DNA from: Rhexocercosporidium sp. MPI-PUGE-AT-0058
Lineage: Eukaryota > Ascomycota > Leotiomycetes > Helotiales
Assembly (NCBI GenBank): GCA_020746875.1
Contig: JAGTJL010000023.1
Span: forward strand, 248,001 to 312,000
Length of the DNA: 64,000 nt
Direction of reading: 5' to 3'
In this document: positions 1-12,625 of the stretch, piece by piece
Position numbering within the stretch: the stretch's first letter is position 1
How the letters are laid out: every line of letters starts with the position of its first letter
Notes under the pieces: generated by a model
What the model was told of the DNA's origin: nothing
Databases searched by the model: none
What the model saw: only the letters and a program-made list of their open reading frames with translations
Made by a program: the position numbers and the translations under genes

Positions 1-1974
1 TGACACTTGCTTTCCTGTGACACTTGAATTCCCTGACTGTAAGCGAGAGCTCGCAGAATTACAGGCAGCGCACTGACTATTAAGTCGAATCCTTTTAAAA
101 AAAAAGCCCTTAAGCAATTCGCTCTTATAAATGACTTATAAAGCTTAAAAATATAAGAGCTAAGGGCTAAATTTATTAAAGCTTTATAAGACGCCGAGTT
201 CGCCTTTATAAAAAACAACTTCACCGCTATAACTAAGTTTATTATTAAAAAGATTAATAATATTACGGTAATATTTTTCACAATCGTTTTTAACTTAAAA
301 GGTAAAGCCTACGTATTAATTATTATTAAGGCATATCGAGAGTCCTAGGAGGGCGAAAACCTAATCTCCGTTTATATTATAGCTTAACGACTTATAAAAG
401 ATATTAATATTCTAGATAATCTTTAAGACTTTTATATAACTTTATATTATCCTAGACTTCTGTCGATAAACTTAATATTATTGAAAATCTAATCTTTCTT
501 ATAAATAAGCATATCTTCAAACAGCGCCTCGATAGCATTTAATTTAGTCCTACTTTAATTTTAAGAAAACACATTACCGATAATAAATTAGTTTTAGTTT
601 AAGGCCGTAGCTAAAAGACTTTTATTTTAGACTTTATTATTATATAACTTAAAATATTAATAAAAAGTAACTTATTAAATAACATTACTTAAGAAGCTTA
701 AGTTATATCTTTACTAATTAAGAACTTCGGCCTTAAAGTCTTTACTTTAGTCCTTTAAATAATTATTAAATTATAAATATTTTAATATATCGATATGCCG
801 AAACCTAATTATACACTTATTAACTTAATATAATTTAAAAACTATTAAAGTATAAAAAATAATCGAGATCTTTAGCATCGCGGCCGAAATTAAAGTTCTT
901 ACCGCCGTTTAACTTATTTACGACTAGGCTTTAGTTTTAATTATTAATCCGATTCTCTTTAATTATAATATCTTCGTATTAGAGTTAAAATAAAACGATA
1001 AGCCCGCACTTAATAAGACCCTTTTAAATTCTTTGACCCCCGAGAAAAACCTTATAAAAAATAACCTTATAAAAGATATAAAAAAAGAAGTTAAGGACAA
1101 GCTAAAAAAGAGTAATAAAAAGTCAGGTATTAAAAAGTCAAGTATTAAGACCGAGACTAAAATTAAGACTAAAACTAAAATCAATACAAATGTAATAAAA
1201 AAACTTAAAGGACGTGAACTAAGACGTTAAAATAAAAGATTATAATAATAAAAGTTAAAATAAAAGAGATTTAAAGGAAAAAGGTGAGAATTAAAATAAA
1301 AAGATTAACAATAGAAAGAAAAAAGGTTTAAAGGAAAAGAGTTTAAAAGAAAAGGGTTTAAAGAAAAAGAGTTTAAAAAAAAAGGTTTAAAAAAAAGGGT
1401 TTAAAAGATAAAGATAATAAAAGCAATAAAAGCTTTACTCTTATCAAAAATATTACTTTTATTATAAAGGTTATTAAAATCAGTGATAATAGTAATCCTT
1501 TTAAGGGTTTCGCCGACATTAATAACCAAGTAAATAAGTTAAATAAAGCACGCATAATAAATTATAAATCTTATATAAAATTACCTTTGTTTATTTCGAT
1601 TAATACTAGTAATATTTTAAATTTATATTAAGCGTAAAGTAGTTATTATTTAAACAACTTTTATATAACTTATATAAACGATATCCTTATATACGTTAAA
1701 CTACTATCGTCCGCATTCGTCTTTTATATCTCAAGTTAAACTAATAACTTAGTATTTAATATTATAAAGAGAACTGAAGTTCTTAAAAAATTAAGTATTA
1801 TATAATAAAGACAATATCAAATAAGGGCGTTATTATAAATATTTTATTTTATTAAAAATAAAAATAATATTATAATAATATTAAACTATTACGACAAGAA
1901 CTCTATTATAAACAAATTAAGTATTTAATTAATAAAGATAATACTATAATAATATAATTTTAATATAACTGAGA

Positions 1975-2560
1975 TAATATTATAATAGTTTAATGCGCTG
2001 GCATGATTATTTTATTTTATTATAACCCTAAAATAATGTTATAATAATACTAAACTAGTATAACAAATGCGCTGTTATAACTGTATATTTTATTATGACT
2101 AAAATAATGTTATAATAATATTAAAATAGTATAATAAGTGCGCTATTATAAAATAATGTTATAATAATATTAAAATACTATAATAAGGGCGCTATTATAA
2201 CTGTATATTTTATTATAATTAAGATAATGTTATAATAATATTAAATTAATATAACAAATTCGCTGTCATAATTATATAATTTATTATAACTAAAATAATG
2301 TCATAATAATATTAAAATACTATAACAAGTGCGCTATTATAACTATATATTTTATTATGACTAAGATAATATTATAATAATATTAAACTAGTATAACAAG
2401 TTCGCTGTTATAACTGTATAGTTTATTATAATTAAGATAATATCATAATAATATTAAAATACTATAATAAGTGCGCTGTTATAACTTTATATTTTATTAT
2501 GATTAAAATAATGTTATAATAATATTAAACTATTATAATAAGAGCTCTATTATATTATTA
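1975..2560. repeat. ~71-bp tandem repeat array, about 8 units
   Basis: A unit of about 71 bp recurs head to tail. Each unit carries a GCGCT(G/A)TTATAACT core followed by TTTATTATRA and AATAATRTTATAATAATATTAAA. Cores lie near 1991, 2066, 2138, 2188, 2260, 2330, 2400, 2471 and 2541. One unit, between about 2138 and 2188, is shortened to about 50 bp. Units differ mostly by C/T or G/A changes, as expected of an old array exposed to RIP. Confidence 0.8.
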
Positions 2561-3299
2561 ATAAAATCTTAAAGTAATTAAAAATAAATTAAAAAATAAA
2601 CTTTTAATTTATTAAAGATATTTAACACCTTAATTTTTTTATAAGCGGATATTTTTTAAATCGTAAAAATTAAATAAAAAACTCTTTTACGTAAATAATA
2701 AAAAATATTGATTATATACGTTTTTATTAATAATTTTAAACTTTATTTTATTTATATATATTCTAAATATTAATAAGTCTTAATAAAAGGCTTAACTTAA
2801 TTAAGGTTATCTTTATAAAAAATAATAAAAAATAATTCCTAAATTATTATAAGTCTAATAAGCTTAAAACTTAATTAAATTATTAATTTAAACTTATAAA
2901 TTATAATAAATATATAGAAAGGCATTTTAATATAAAAAAGTACGTATTAATAAAAGCGTATAGTGTTTAACTAGCCGAATTAAACGATATTAAATATTAA
3001 ATGGAAATAAAGTATATAACGCTTGAGGCTTTATTTATAGCTATAAAAGCTATTAATAAATACTTTAACGGCATTAAAAAAACGACTCTTATTAATATAA
3101 AAAGACTTCGTTTTTTAATACTTTATATAAAACTAAAAGAATTAACGTATATATTAAGTTTCTTAATTAATATAAAGATATTATATTCTCGCCGTTTAAA
3201 AGGCTTTTTAATAAAAAGTTTTAAAAAGGCAATACAATTAGTATTATTATAAGTGACTTTATATAAATAGAACTTAAAGAAAAACTGGTGGAGAGCACT

Positions 3300-3950
3300 T
3301 AAGGTAATAAATTCTTAATTTTAAATGATTATAATATTAATAAAAGGGTAAAACTATATTCTAGAAGTCGTATTATCTCTTCCGGGGAAGCTTTACGTAT
3401 AATTAAAGAACGGAATAATATTAAGACGGAATCGAAGCTTATAAAGGCTAAAAGAAAGGCGGGAATCTTTATTAATTTATTATGAATTAAAAAGGAAAAA
3501 GCAGCAAAAGTTATAATAAGAGAGTAAAAGAAGACTGACGCCGCCGCTACTAAGAGTTAAAAGAAGACGGAAAAAGCACTGAAAAAAGCCGTTAAATAGC
3601 GTGAATTAAAAGAAAAGAAAGCGATTAAATTAAAGAGGCTATAGTATTTAATTAATATTAAAAAGAAGCCTAAAGGTCGTTCACCGACTATTAAAATAGA
3701 GGTGGATGTTATACAGTAAGAGCTTATAATATTAGCATTATCCTAAAGGCCAATTCGTACTAAAAAACCGACGGAAAAGGCTATTTAAATAGCCGACGAT
3801 AGCAACGATAGCGATAGCGATAATATTAATAGCTTTATATTATTAGATTCGTTATTTAATTCTAATTCCGACGTGGATATAGAAAGTATTAGTAACAATA
3901 GCGTTGATTATAACGATTATTAATTAATAAGCGACGATTTATATGAGTTC
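3300..3950 (+). pseudogene. Possible pogo/Fot-type transposase C-terminal relic
   Basis: Reading through stops on the plus strand gives SRSRIISSGEALRIIKER followed by a long Lys/Glu/Ala-rich tract and an acidic Asp/Ser tail. Fungal pogo/Fot-type DDE transposases often end with a similar glycine-glutamate 'GEEALRII' segment, a charged coiled tract and an acidic tail. Several TAA/TAG codons interrupt it. No catalytic DDE region was recognised upstream and no terminal repeats were found, so the assignment is tentative. Confidence 0.35.
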
Positions 3951-4299
3951 TAAGTGAGAATAACTTATTTAAGTTAATAACTTATTTTTTTCACTATTAA
4001 TACGTGACTAATTAACGTATAACTTTTAGAAATAATTAAAAGTATATTAATTTATATATATTCGGAATTTATTTCGTAGAAATCCATAAAGGGGTTAAGT
4101 AATTACAAGATATTACTTGTTTTCCTGTACCTCGGCTAACGTTTAATATTATATTTATTAATATCGTTACTTATTATTTAATAACGAATTATACGAATTA
4201 TAAAAATTTTAATAGATTAAACGCGTAATATTTTTTTACGTTTAATGCGTTATTGAAAAAGCTATTTATATTAATAGTAAAAGAAGTTATAATAGATTT

Positions 4300-5182
4300 A
4301 TTGAAAAATGTCGGAGTTGCTAAGATGTCGGAGTTGCTGGGTCCAACTTATTAAGGTTGGCCCCCAAAAATTAATTTTTTTGGTGGTTTTCGCCGACGAG
4401 TAGTCGTCACAGATCGTGTAAAAAGGATCTTCGAGGGAATAAAAGAGATAGCGAAACCCCGCGTAGACTAAGAGGTGCTTAATTAAGGCAACCGGCTTCT
4501 TAAGCTTATCGTTTTTCAACCTCTTTAAGTCTTATAACGTTAACGCATTAATATATACCAAGTGAGCTTTTAAAGCCAGACTTAACAGGCGATACAGCTT
4601 GCCCCACAAGTATTGCTCGACACTGCTCTAGCTAAGAACTAAGCATGTCTAGCAGCACCTACACATAACTACTTGGTAGAATAGGTTGTAAACGAGGTCT
4701 AGCGATATAATAATAACAAAACTAACTAAACAAAGCCTTCTAGTAGGCGTAGACGAGCAGAAGTATAACCTACCGTCAAACCCTTTTAAAATATAAGTCC
4801 GTGCCCGCCGGGCCCCCCTTTTGGACCGCAAAAGGAGGCTCACATAAGTAGCCGTAGGGGGACGCGCTCTTGCAATATGCGTACCTCTCCTTCCCCCTTC
4901 TTCACAAGGAGTTGTGGCTGTGGCCATGGCGAATGCAAACTCAAAGCAGATTAAGAGGCTGAAGCTGAGGCTCAACCTGGTTTCTACGTGTTCCAGCTGA
5001 TGGAGAAACTGGGGCGGGCTGGCAGGACGGACGCGATTACCGAGTATCAGGGGGATGACTAGAGTGGTAGGGCTGAGACTATCGAGGCTATATCGCTATA
5101 AAGGAGTTCAAACACGTGATCGAGTAATGCTTCGCTAATTTGGCTCCTCGAGAACTCGAAAGCCGCCAACTCCATTCCCCAT
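4300..5182. other. Intergenic, normal composition
   Basis: About 0.9 kb of normal composition between the AT-rich block and the stop of the next gene. It contains a short direct repeat (GATGTCGGAGTTGCT, twice near 4307-4340) but no protein or RNA gene that I can support. Open frames at 4298-4519 and 4649-4975 (minus) resemble nothing known. Confidence 0.5.
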
Positions 5183-8100
5183 TTACTGAGAAAGCACAAG
5201 GACATCTTCTGCAGGCCACGTGTCGATCTGTCGCTCTCTCAAGCGGTCCATCTTCCTGCTCATAGCTCGTAACCTTGCTCTCATTTTTTGCGGAATCCTA
5301 CTCTTCGAGATTTGGAGTCTCAGAGCGGTAGAATTTGCTGGCTTGACAACCTTTGCCTGAAGACCGGATTCGGGACTGCCAATCCAGTACATGGTGTTGA
5401 TCTCGAGGCTCCAAGCCTTCGGCGGCACGAGAATAGGCTCCTTGTGACTCCGTATTTGCTGAACTGCTGTATGCAATGAAGGGCAATGCCAGGGTGTTGT
5501 TCTCTGACATTTGTGCTCCTGAGATTCAAGACAAAGAGTTGTCATGCAAGCGAATGTTGCACAGTACTCTGTGTCAGTGAGGATTTGAGCCCATAAATTG
5601 GCTCTCTCGCATGGAACCGGAAGGCACATTGTTATCGGTCCTCCGGTAGTGTGGTCTTGGGGACAAGCTATTCGGAAAATTTTCTGTTCTCGGTCAATGC
5701 CTGTATCGCGGAGTACAAGCAAGATGTACATTATGAGCCTCCTAGCCAAGGTCTGCAGCTCCTGGCCGTTCGGCAGATCGTCCAACTGATCGTACCACTG
5801 TTTCAAGTTGTCGGTGCCGTTCTGCAATGCCTGGATGATACCTGATTGCAAAATAACCCAATCTTTGGATGGCATGGCTAGACTTTCCGCGAATGCAGGC
5901 ATCACATCGGCCAACAAAACTCGAAGCGGCACCCTCCTGGCAACTCCCGTGCAAGCCGAAACTTGGAGCCCCCATGGTCGATCCAATTCCCTGAAAGGTA
6001 GCTCTTCTGATAGTAAACCAAGAAATTGCCGCTTCCAGCTGTTCCCAGGGTGCCAGGTCCATGTTTTGTTGAACTGCAATTGCCCTCCGGCGAACTGTTG
6101 GCCCACTAATGCTAGCCCAGCTTGGAATTCGGTGAATTGCCAATAGCTAGATGTTGTCCCGAGGTTCACCAATGAGGCTATGAATGAAGCCCATCTTTCA
6201 TCGATCTTGCTTCGACAGGTTTTGTTGACCTCCACAACTCCGGAAACAATGATCTTCTCTGTAGGGGTGAACCTCACAGGGGAATCATGGCGAGGATCAA
6301 CCTCGTTGCTCCAGTGCAGGATCTTCTTCCTCTCGGTTGTGCTGGAGGTAGGTTTAATGACCCCACCTCCTATCATGATAGCTGTTAATTTTCCCATGAC
6401 TGCCTCCCCTTCGATACTGCTTGTGACGAACTGGCCTGGACCCCATGTATCCACCAAGTCTTCTGGACAAGCCAATACGTCGTAGGATCCTAGTACATCT
6501 CCCGCCTTTCCAGACTCTCCGAACACTAGTACGGGACTTTGTAGCATGTTGTGAAGGCAGGTGAATTTGCATAAAGACGCAGTTAAATGTGGCCCTCGAG
6601 ATTCAAAGTCGTGCGAACCAAATAGTCGTATGGTGTGTACTGGAGTGTCGACGAAGAACGGCCGCAGGGGTCCAATGTGGGCCTTGAGATACGATGAGAA
6701 TGCTAGACAGAGAAGCTGAATCGCTAGAGAAGTAAGATGAACTACGTCCATTGGTCCGTCGGAAGTAAAATTAAAGAGCATTGTCTTTGGCAAGATCATC
6801 TTCAAACGTGTCAAATCAGCCATCATGATGGACTGAAGGTTTTGGGATTGAAGGACATCCTCGGTGTATAGCGTGAGGTTCGAGCGTAGCTCTATCAACG
6901 CCGCGATTTCGACACGGTGGAGCTCGACAGCTTTGTGATCAGGTCCCTTCGAATCGAGGTAGAGGAATGTGAAGGAATCACAACAGAGCCCCTTTCTTTG
7001 CGCCAGACCAATGCCGTAGCATAGGTTTTCGAGCGCTTTACGGCAGGTTTTTTCTGTTTCTGGACGAGTATTGTGGGGGACAGCAACTTGAGGTGTTGAC
7101 TTAGAACCTGTAGTTAGCTTACTGCGGTGAAGGAGACAGGCTTGAAATGACGCTGATGCCGTCAACACGTTGTCCTCTTCTTCAAATCTTACAGATCCAA
7201 GCCATGAGCTGAGATCACGATTGCTTGGAACAATTCCAGCGAGTCCGCAGAGCTCTTGGATATAGCTCTCATCTTTCGAGGTGGACGACATCTGGTCATC
7301 TCTCTCGATACTTGAGGCGCCGGGAACCACGTTCGCATCTTGCTCTGATCCCTTGCCGCCCGTATGAACGCAAAATGGCTGATGGTGGTTGGGGATGATA
7401 GGCTTTCTGGGAAGTGTCCTTGGCTCCAAGAGAATCCAAGGCGAATCAGTTTCTTCGTCCACAAGAAACTGAGCGATTTCATTGGTACTGTATCCGTGAT
7501 CTCGAAACTCTGAAAGCCATTCGAAATTTCCTTGTGCTGCCGCATCGAATTGGTGGTCTAAGACGGTCTTGACATGTTCCAATTCCCCGCTAGCAATAGC
7601 TGACTTCAAGGTTCGGGAAGCTATGCCTGAAAACCCCTGGTGATTTAGTTCGTCCACTGTATGTCTTTCCTCGTCGTCTACTTTCTGACTGTATAATTCA
7701 TCATCAGATGCCTCATCCGTAAATGATGTGGTCACTCTTGGTTGATCAGAGGTAGGGGGCGAGAGGATATCCCTTAATCTGGTCGATTGTTCCTGCATAA
7801 TCTCTGCTATTCCGTCATCATCCAATCTCGGGTTTTGGTTTAACAAGGAGGATTCATCTACTACCGAGTGAGCTTCAGGTAATGCGGCACCCGAAGTCGA
7901 AGTACCCCTTGAGTCTGGAGGAATATCTAGTGAGACGCTAAGCGCAAAGCACCGGAGCCTTGTTATACCTTCTTTGAAGTGAAGAACATCATGTTCATCT
8001 TCAAAATCAAGAGTCAGTTCGTCGCATTTGTGCCTCTTGAAATGCTTGGAGTACACCCCCGGCCGCAGATGACAGAGATTCCATGATCCGACTTGCTGTG

Positions 8101-8972
8101 TCGCCAGGGTATAAATTTCAAATTCCCTTTTGGAATTAGTGATCAACTTCAAACGCTTTGGGTTCGTAGGTGAATCCCGGTATTGAAGGTTAGTAACTGT
8201 TCATTAGTGTTAACAGAGCTGGCCTAGAGATAACAAGACGGGGCTGCTCACTGTCTACCCTTATCATTTGGTATAGCTCTTTACTATTACTCATCTCGCT
8301 CTCCGTAAACTGAACAAGCAGTGGCGGTGCTTTAGCTCTCGTCACGGTTACAGCTCTGCTTTTGTCGTCTGATAGGATACTCGCTCCACTCAGGTTTGAG
8401 GGGAGTGAAGCAATCGATCGGGTCTTGCCTCCGGCGCTATACCCGTCCCGAGTGGCTTGGAGAGGTAATACTTGCGTGTTCTGCGGCTTCGGTTGTGCAC
8501 TATCCCACAGCTGCACTTCGCCGGTAAAGGTAATCTCGGTAGCTCGTTTCCAGGGGGTCAGGTAGTGTTTTTCCAGTGCGTAGGCGGTCACGGCCTTGAA
8601 CCTCCTATGAGGTGTGTATCCTGTCACCAGGCGCTGGAACTTAAAAGCGTCCTGCTCGCTATAAAGTGGATACTCCTCCGTCTTCTGAGTTGAACCCGAA
8701 CCGTAGACGACGCCGACGTTCCAGAGTTTCGTCACATCCACATTTGTGGCAATAGTGTAGTAGAGAAGCACGGCTTCGCGCTTTAGATTGAGGTAGCGGG
8801 TATGCTTCTCAGTGATGCCATCTTTTAAAATCTTGCTAGTAATTCTTAAAGACTCCCCACCCTCTCCCTCAATCTCCAGTTCATCGCCAAGGACGACGGA
8901 GTAGAGCTGTAGAGTCTCGGATGCTGGATTCGAGAGAGGCGAGGTAGAGTTACTACCACTAAAACTTGACAT
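5183..8972 (-). CDS. Large two-exon fungal protein of unknown function
   Basis: Unrecognised function. Exon 1 starts at the ATG at 8972 (MSSFSGSN) and the second exon runs 8155-5183, ending VLVLSQ. The two exons are separate open frames joined by an intron whose acceptor is at 8156, with an ACTAAC branch point at 8189-8194. In-frame donors are GTTATC at 8234 or GTAGAC at 8258, giving about 1,236 or 1,228 residues. Exon 1 contains EEYPLYSEQDAFKFQRLVTG; exon 2 contains DHGYSTNEIAQFLVDE then DSPWILLEP. From memory, both resemble motifs recurring in large fungal hypothetical-protein families, but I cannot name a domain. There is no signal peptide or membrane segment. The gene lies alone in a normal-composition island between two AT-rich blocks, and its long open frame is not damaged by RIP. 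The donor choice is uncertain; that the two exons belong together is fairly secure. Confidence 0.75.
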
Positions 8973-9480
8973 ATCGATAACGATCAGGCATGAGGCAAAC
9001 GAGATTTTGTTAGAGATAGTAGAGATGGACGGGCTCACGGTTGTGGGAGCGGCTGTCTAAATGTACGGTGGGCTAGCGGGTCTGCTGTGGCTCAGCCAAG
9101 TGTGAGGGAGAGGGACGCAATCCCCCGCTGTATTACTGCCATCGGACGCCTCATTTGCCTCATTGTGCATTGCAGTACGAAGTAATGATACCAGATTCAG
9201 TGGAAACCCCTGTAGTGCTGAACTGCACAATATCGTTTTGTTTTATTTTGGCAATATGAGATGGAATATCATTGGCTGGCGAGGAGATGCGGCTTGGGGC
9301 TGAGAAGGAGGCGTCGATAGAATACCTCACATTAAGCGCTAGGTAATAAAAGGGCTGTGTTCTAATTCCTAAACGGGTATAAGCTTATCTCCTTTTGTTC
9401 ACCGGCTTAGGGCGAGCATGATCTCTGGACGCTCGGGTAGAGAGACCGCGTCACTTACTGCCGTCACCCCTAATTCCTCT
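8973..9480. other. Intergenic upstream of the large gene
   Basis: Upstream region of the minus-strand gene, of normal composition up to about 9480, where the second AT-rich block starts. I see no gene, RNA or clear promoter element. Confidence 0.4.
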
Positions 9481-11969
9481 ATATAATTAAGTCATGAAAC
9501 CCGCCCATTATCTGAGGAGATCGAAGAACTTAAGGCTCGCAATACTGCTCCTTATTTATTAAATGCTTTAAAAAAAAGATTATACTAGGACATCGATCTC
9601 TTATATTCCTAAAGTAATTATAACCTAGCCAAGTTAAGCTTAATATGTAAATAACGACCTTCGTGAATATTAAGCTATTAACATTAAGCAACTAAGATAT
9701 TAGTTCGTAAAAGGACAACTGAATGGACGGGCGCGTCTCAACTAATTGGCCATCCTCAAGATTATTAATATGCTCACCTGCTAAAGGGGCACCGCAGCGG
9801 AATTAGGGCGCGGATCGGGGATTGTTTTATAACGACTAATCCGAATCGGGTAATTTCTTTTGTATTTAAATCGTTATAATTAGAGCTATTAACGCACTAA
9901 TTCTTATAAGTTTATATAAATTAGGGCTTCGGATGCACGCGTTTGAAAAAGACGCGGAGATACGCCAAGGAGGTGCAATTTAGGCGTAGCGAGCCTTAGC
10001 ACCTTACGAGAAGATCGTTAAAAATCAACGCTATGCTAGCGTGTTTTAAAAAAGCTTATTTTATAAAGAATTAAATTTGGATTTTAATACGCTTAAAACA
10101 ACGGCCCAGCTATTTAATAGCTATAACTTACGGATTATAAAGGAGCTGCGAGAGCATAAGCTTAGAGCTAAGGTCGAGTATAAGCCAATTGAACACCTAC
10201 TAAGCTACGATAGCTTTTACTGCTTATAGCTAGAGTATGATTTCTTTACGCGCCATCGCCTTAGGATAAGAGAGTATATATTTGCCGTTTATAAAATTAA
10301 AGCAAAAAAAATATAAGAAAAGCCCGTTATAAAAAGAATGCAAGCTTTAGACGTACTTCACTAGGAAGGGTTTGATCGATTACTTTATTATAATAAAAGG
10401 TCTTATTTCTTATATAACGGTGGTATTTCGGTAAAATACTAAAACTCGGGCTGTAATTAGCTTAAGCGCTACTAACTAAAGCGATTTCCGGTAAAATACT
10501 ATTTAGTAAGATACCAGTTTACTTATTGTGGAGGGGAAAACACCAAGCACACAACAAGAGGGTAGCAAAGCAAGTGCCGGAGGGTAAACGTAGGAAATAC
10601 CTATTTAACGAATACTAAAAATATTATATATTTAAAGAATATAATTTAGTAAAGGAGGGGAGAGATATAATTTAAATAAGAAGGAAAAGTTGTAGTAGTA
10701 AAAATCGTTGTTATCGTTAAAGGATATTACCTTAGAGGCTATCTTAAATACAGTAAGATGCAGCTCAATCACGTGACAAATAGACCTCTGAGGTCAACCC
10801 CAGTACATTATCCTATTATTTCCGTCTTAAATTCGATTCTTTTTATATACGAATATAATGTTTTTATATAATTCGGTATATTAAGTAATTATATGTAATA
10901 TTTATAAGTCTTATATTATTCTTAGGCGCTTAAGCTAAGAGCGTCACTTACGAGCGAGTTTATATAAGCTTAATACTGTAACGGTCTTTAAGACGGAGCT
11001 TATTAAAAGTCCTTTATCTTATAATATATAAAACATATCGAATGTTTCGACTGCCTTTAGTCTTATAATTCGGTACGACAGAAGACGGAAAATAAAACGT
11101 GAGGCTAAGAATATATACTCCTTAAGAAAGACGCTAGGCCGGGTATAGGAAATGCTGCTAAAAGCCCTTCTTTTACCGCTTCTTCCTCTTGTCTTACCGA
11201 GGCTTAAAAATATATTCTCTTAAGCTCCTCGCTTCTTTTCTTTCTTACGCTTTAATATCTTTATTTAACGGCGAGCCTTCTCTCCGAAAAGAATATTACT
11301 TAATGTCGTATTACTAAAGGCTTCCGAGAAATAATTATTTTAATTAAGTATTATTAAGTATTATTCCGTAATAAAAGATAGACTTTAATAGCTTTTTTTA
11401 ATTATTATTAAAAGATTTATATATAAATATATTAAAGTCAAACTCTTAATTAGCTTTATAATAATCGTTTTTAATAAGAGAATTAATTAATTAAAACGAA
11501 AAGCTGCGAATATAACGCTTTTATATAATAATAAAAGTTTTCTTAAATATAAAAGATTTTATTAAAGGCGGAGTTAATTCCTGTCGATTATATTTAAAAG
11601 ACTACTTCTCGGGTATATTTAATTATCTTAAATTATAACCGCGAAAATGCTTTTAGTCTTCTTAATAACTTTTTGCTTTTTTATAACTTTAATTTTCTTA
11701 TTTTACTCGTTTTTATTAACTTAAGTATAACGTCGAAAAGTTATTTATTTATACTTATTTCTTTTTAATTATAATTTTCTTAAGTTTAAAATTATAATTT
11801 AAATATAATCCTCGATAAGTTTTTTTTAATTAAGGCATTTCTTATATAAATCGCGTATTAAAAAGACTTCTGCTTTTATTTTAATATTATAATTTTTTAA
11901 CCGAAAGAGCTCGCTTAAGAGTACTTAAATAGATTTATTAATATTACGAAGTCTTTTAAGACAATCGCT

Positions 11970-12320
11970 CGAATCGGTTTATCGATATTATAATGTTTCG
12001 GGGGATAATTATAAATAAATTATAATATTAATCGTGGCTCGACGTCACGACGTTCCCGGGGATAACCGAAGTAATTATAATATTAATCGTAACTCGACGT
12101 CACGATTTTCTCGGGAATAACCGTACGCAAATTATAATATTAATTGTGGCTCGATATTACGACGTTCCCAGGGATAACCGTAAGTAAATTATAATATTAA
12201 TCGTAGCTCGACGTTACAAAGTTCCCGGGGATAATCGCAAGAATAGATTATCGATATTACGAAGTTCCGGGGGATAATCATAAATAAATTATAATATTAA
12301 TCGTAGCTCGACGTATTTTA
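11970..12320. repeat. ~57-bp tandem repeat array
   Basis: Units of about 55-57 bp repeat with a shared TTATAATATTAATCGTRGCTC core, then GACGTCACGACGTTCCCGGG and GATAACCGTAA. Cores start near 12020, 12075, 12132, 12189 and 12289; the 100-bp gap before the last one contains a decayed unit. Unlike its surroundings the array keeps many CG dinucleotides. Confidence 0.75.
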
Positions 12321-12357
12321 TATAAACGTATTCTTATGCTTTCTTACAGTGTAACAA

Positions 12358-12480
12358 ATGGATTAGATTACATTAGAGTAGTAGTTACTACTCTAATCTA
12401 ATCTAGTTAATTTTTATACTACTTTAAATCTAATATAGTCTAATCTACTACTCTAGATTACTACTTGAGTAGTAGTCATG
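12358..12480. repeat. Inverted-repeat cluster (ATTAGAGTAGTAG motifs)
   Basis: GATTAGATTACATTAGAGTAGTAG is followed at once by its near reverse complement CTACTCTAATCTAATCTAG. Further diverged copies (TCTAATCTACTACTCTAGATT, ACTACTTGAGTAGTAGTC) follow up to 12480. The arrangement could fold into a hairpin and may be a miniature transposon end. No target duplication was found. Confidence 0.5.
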
Positions 12481-12625
12481 TGATCGTTTACTAACTTAAA
12501 ATAGCTTAAGGCTATTATTCTTACCGAATCCGTCTTAGCGAGTAGCCTTACCCGAGTGACAAATAATAATACTTATAAGTATTTTACTTAATAACTTCAT
12601 AAATATAATTTCAATTAAGGACGTT

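Larger units (their letters stand above)
1..4290. repeat. AT-rich RIP-like degenerate block 1
   Basis: Very AT-rich sequence, rich in TA and poor in CA/TG, without any long open frame; the open stretches are lysine/isoleucine/leucine-rich noise of 60-85 codons. This composition is what RIP leaves in repeated DNA of filamentous ascomycetes. The block ends near 4290, where base composition returns to normal. Apart from the tandem array at 1975-2560 and a possible transposase tail at 3300-3950, I recognise no gene in it. Confidence 0.8.

Noticed and set aside
963..1230. Overlapping open frames on both strands in block 1
   Set aside because: Lys-rich on one strand and Leu/Phe/Ser-rich on the other, as expected from AT-rich simple sequence.
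1975..2560. Regular repeat spacing that could suggest a CRISPR array
   Set aside because: Whole 71-bp units repeat with no unique spacers, and the genome is fungal.
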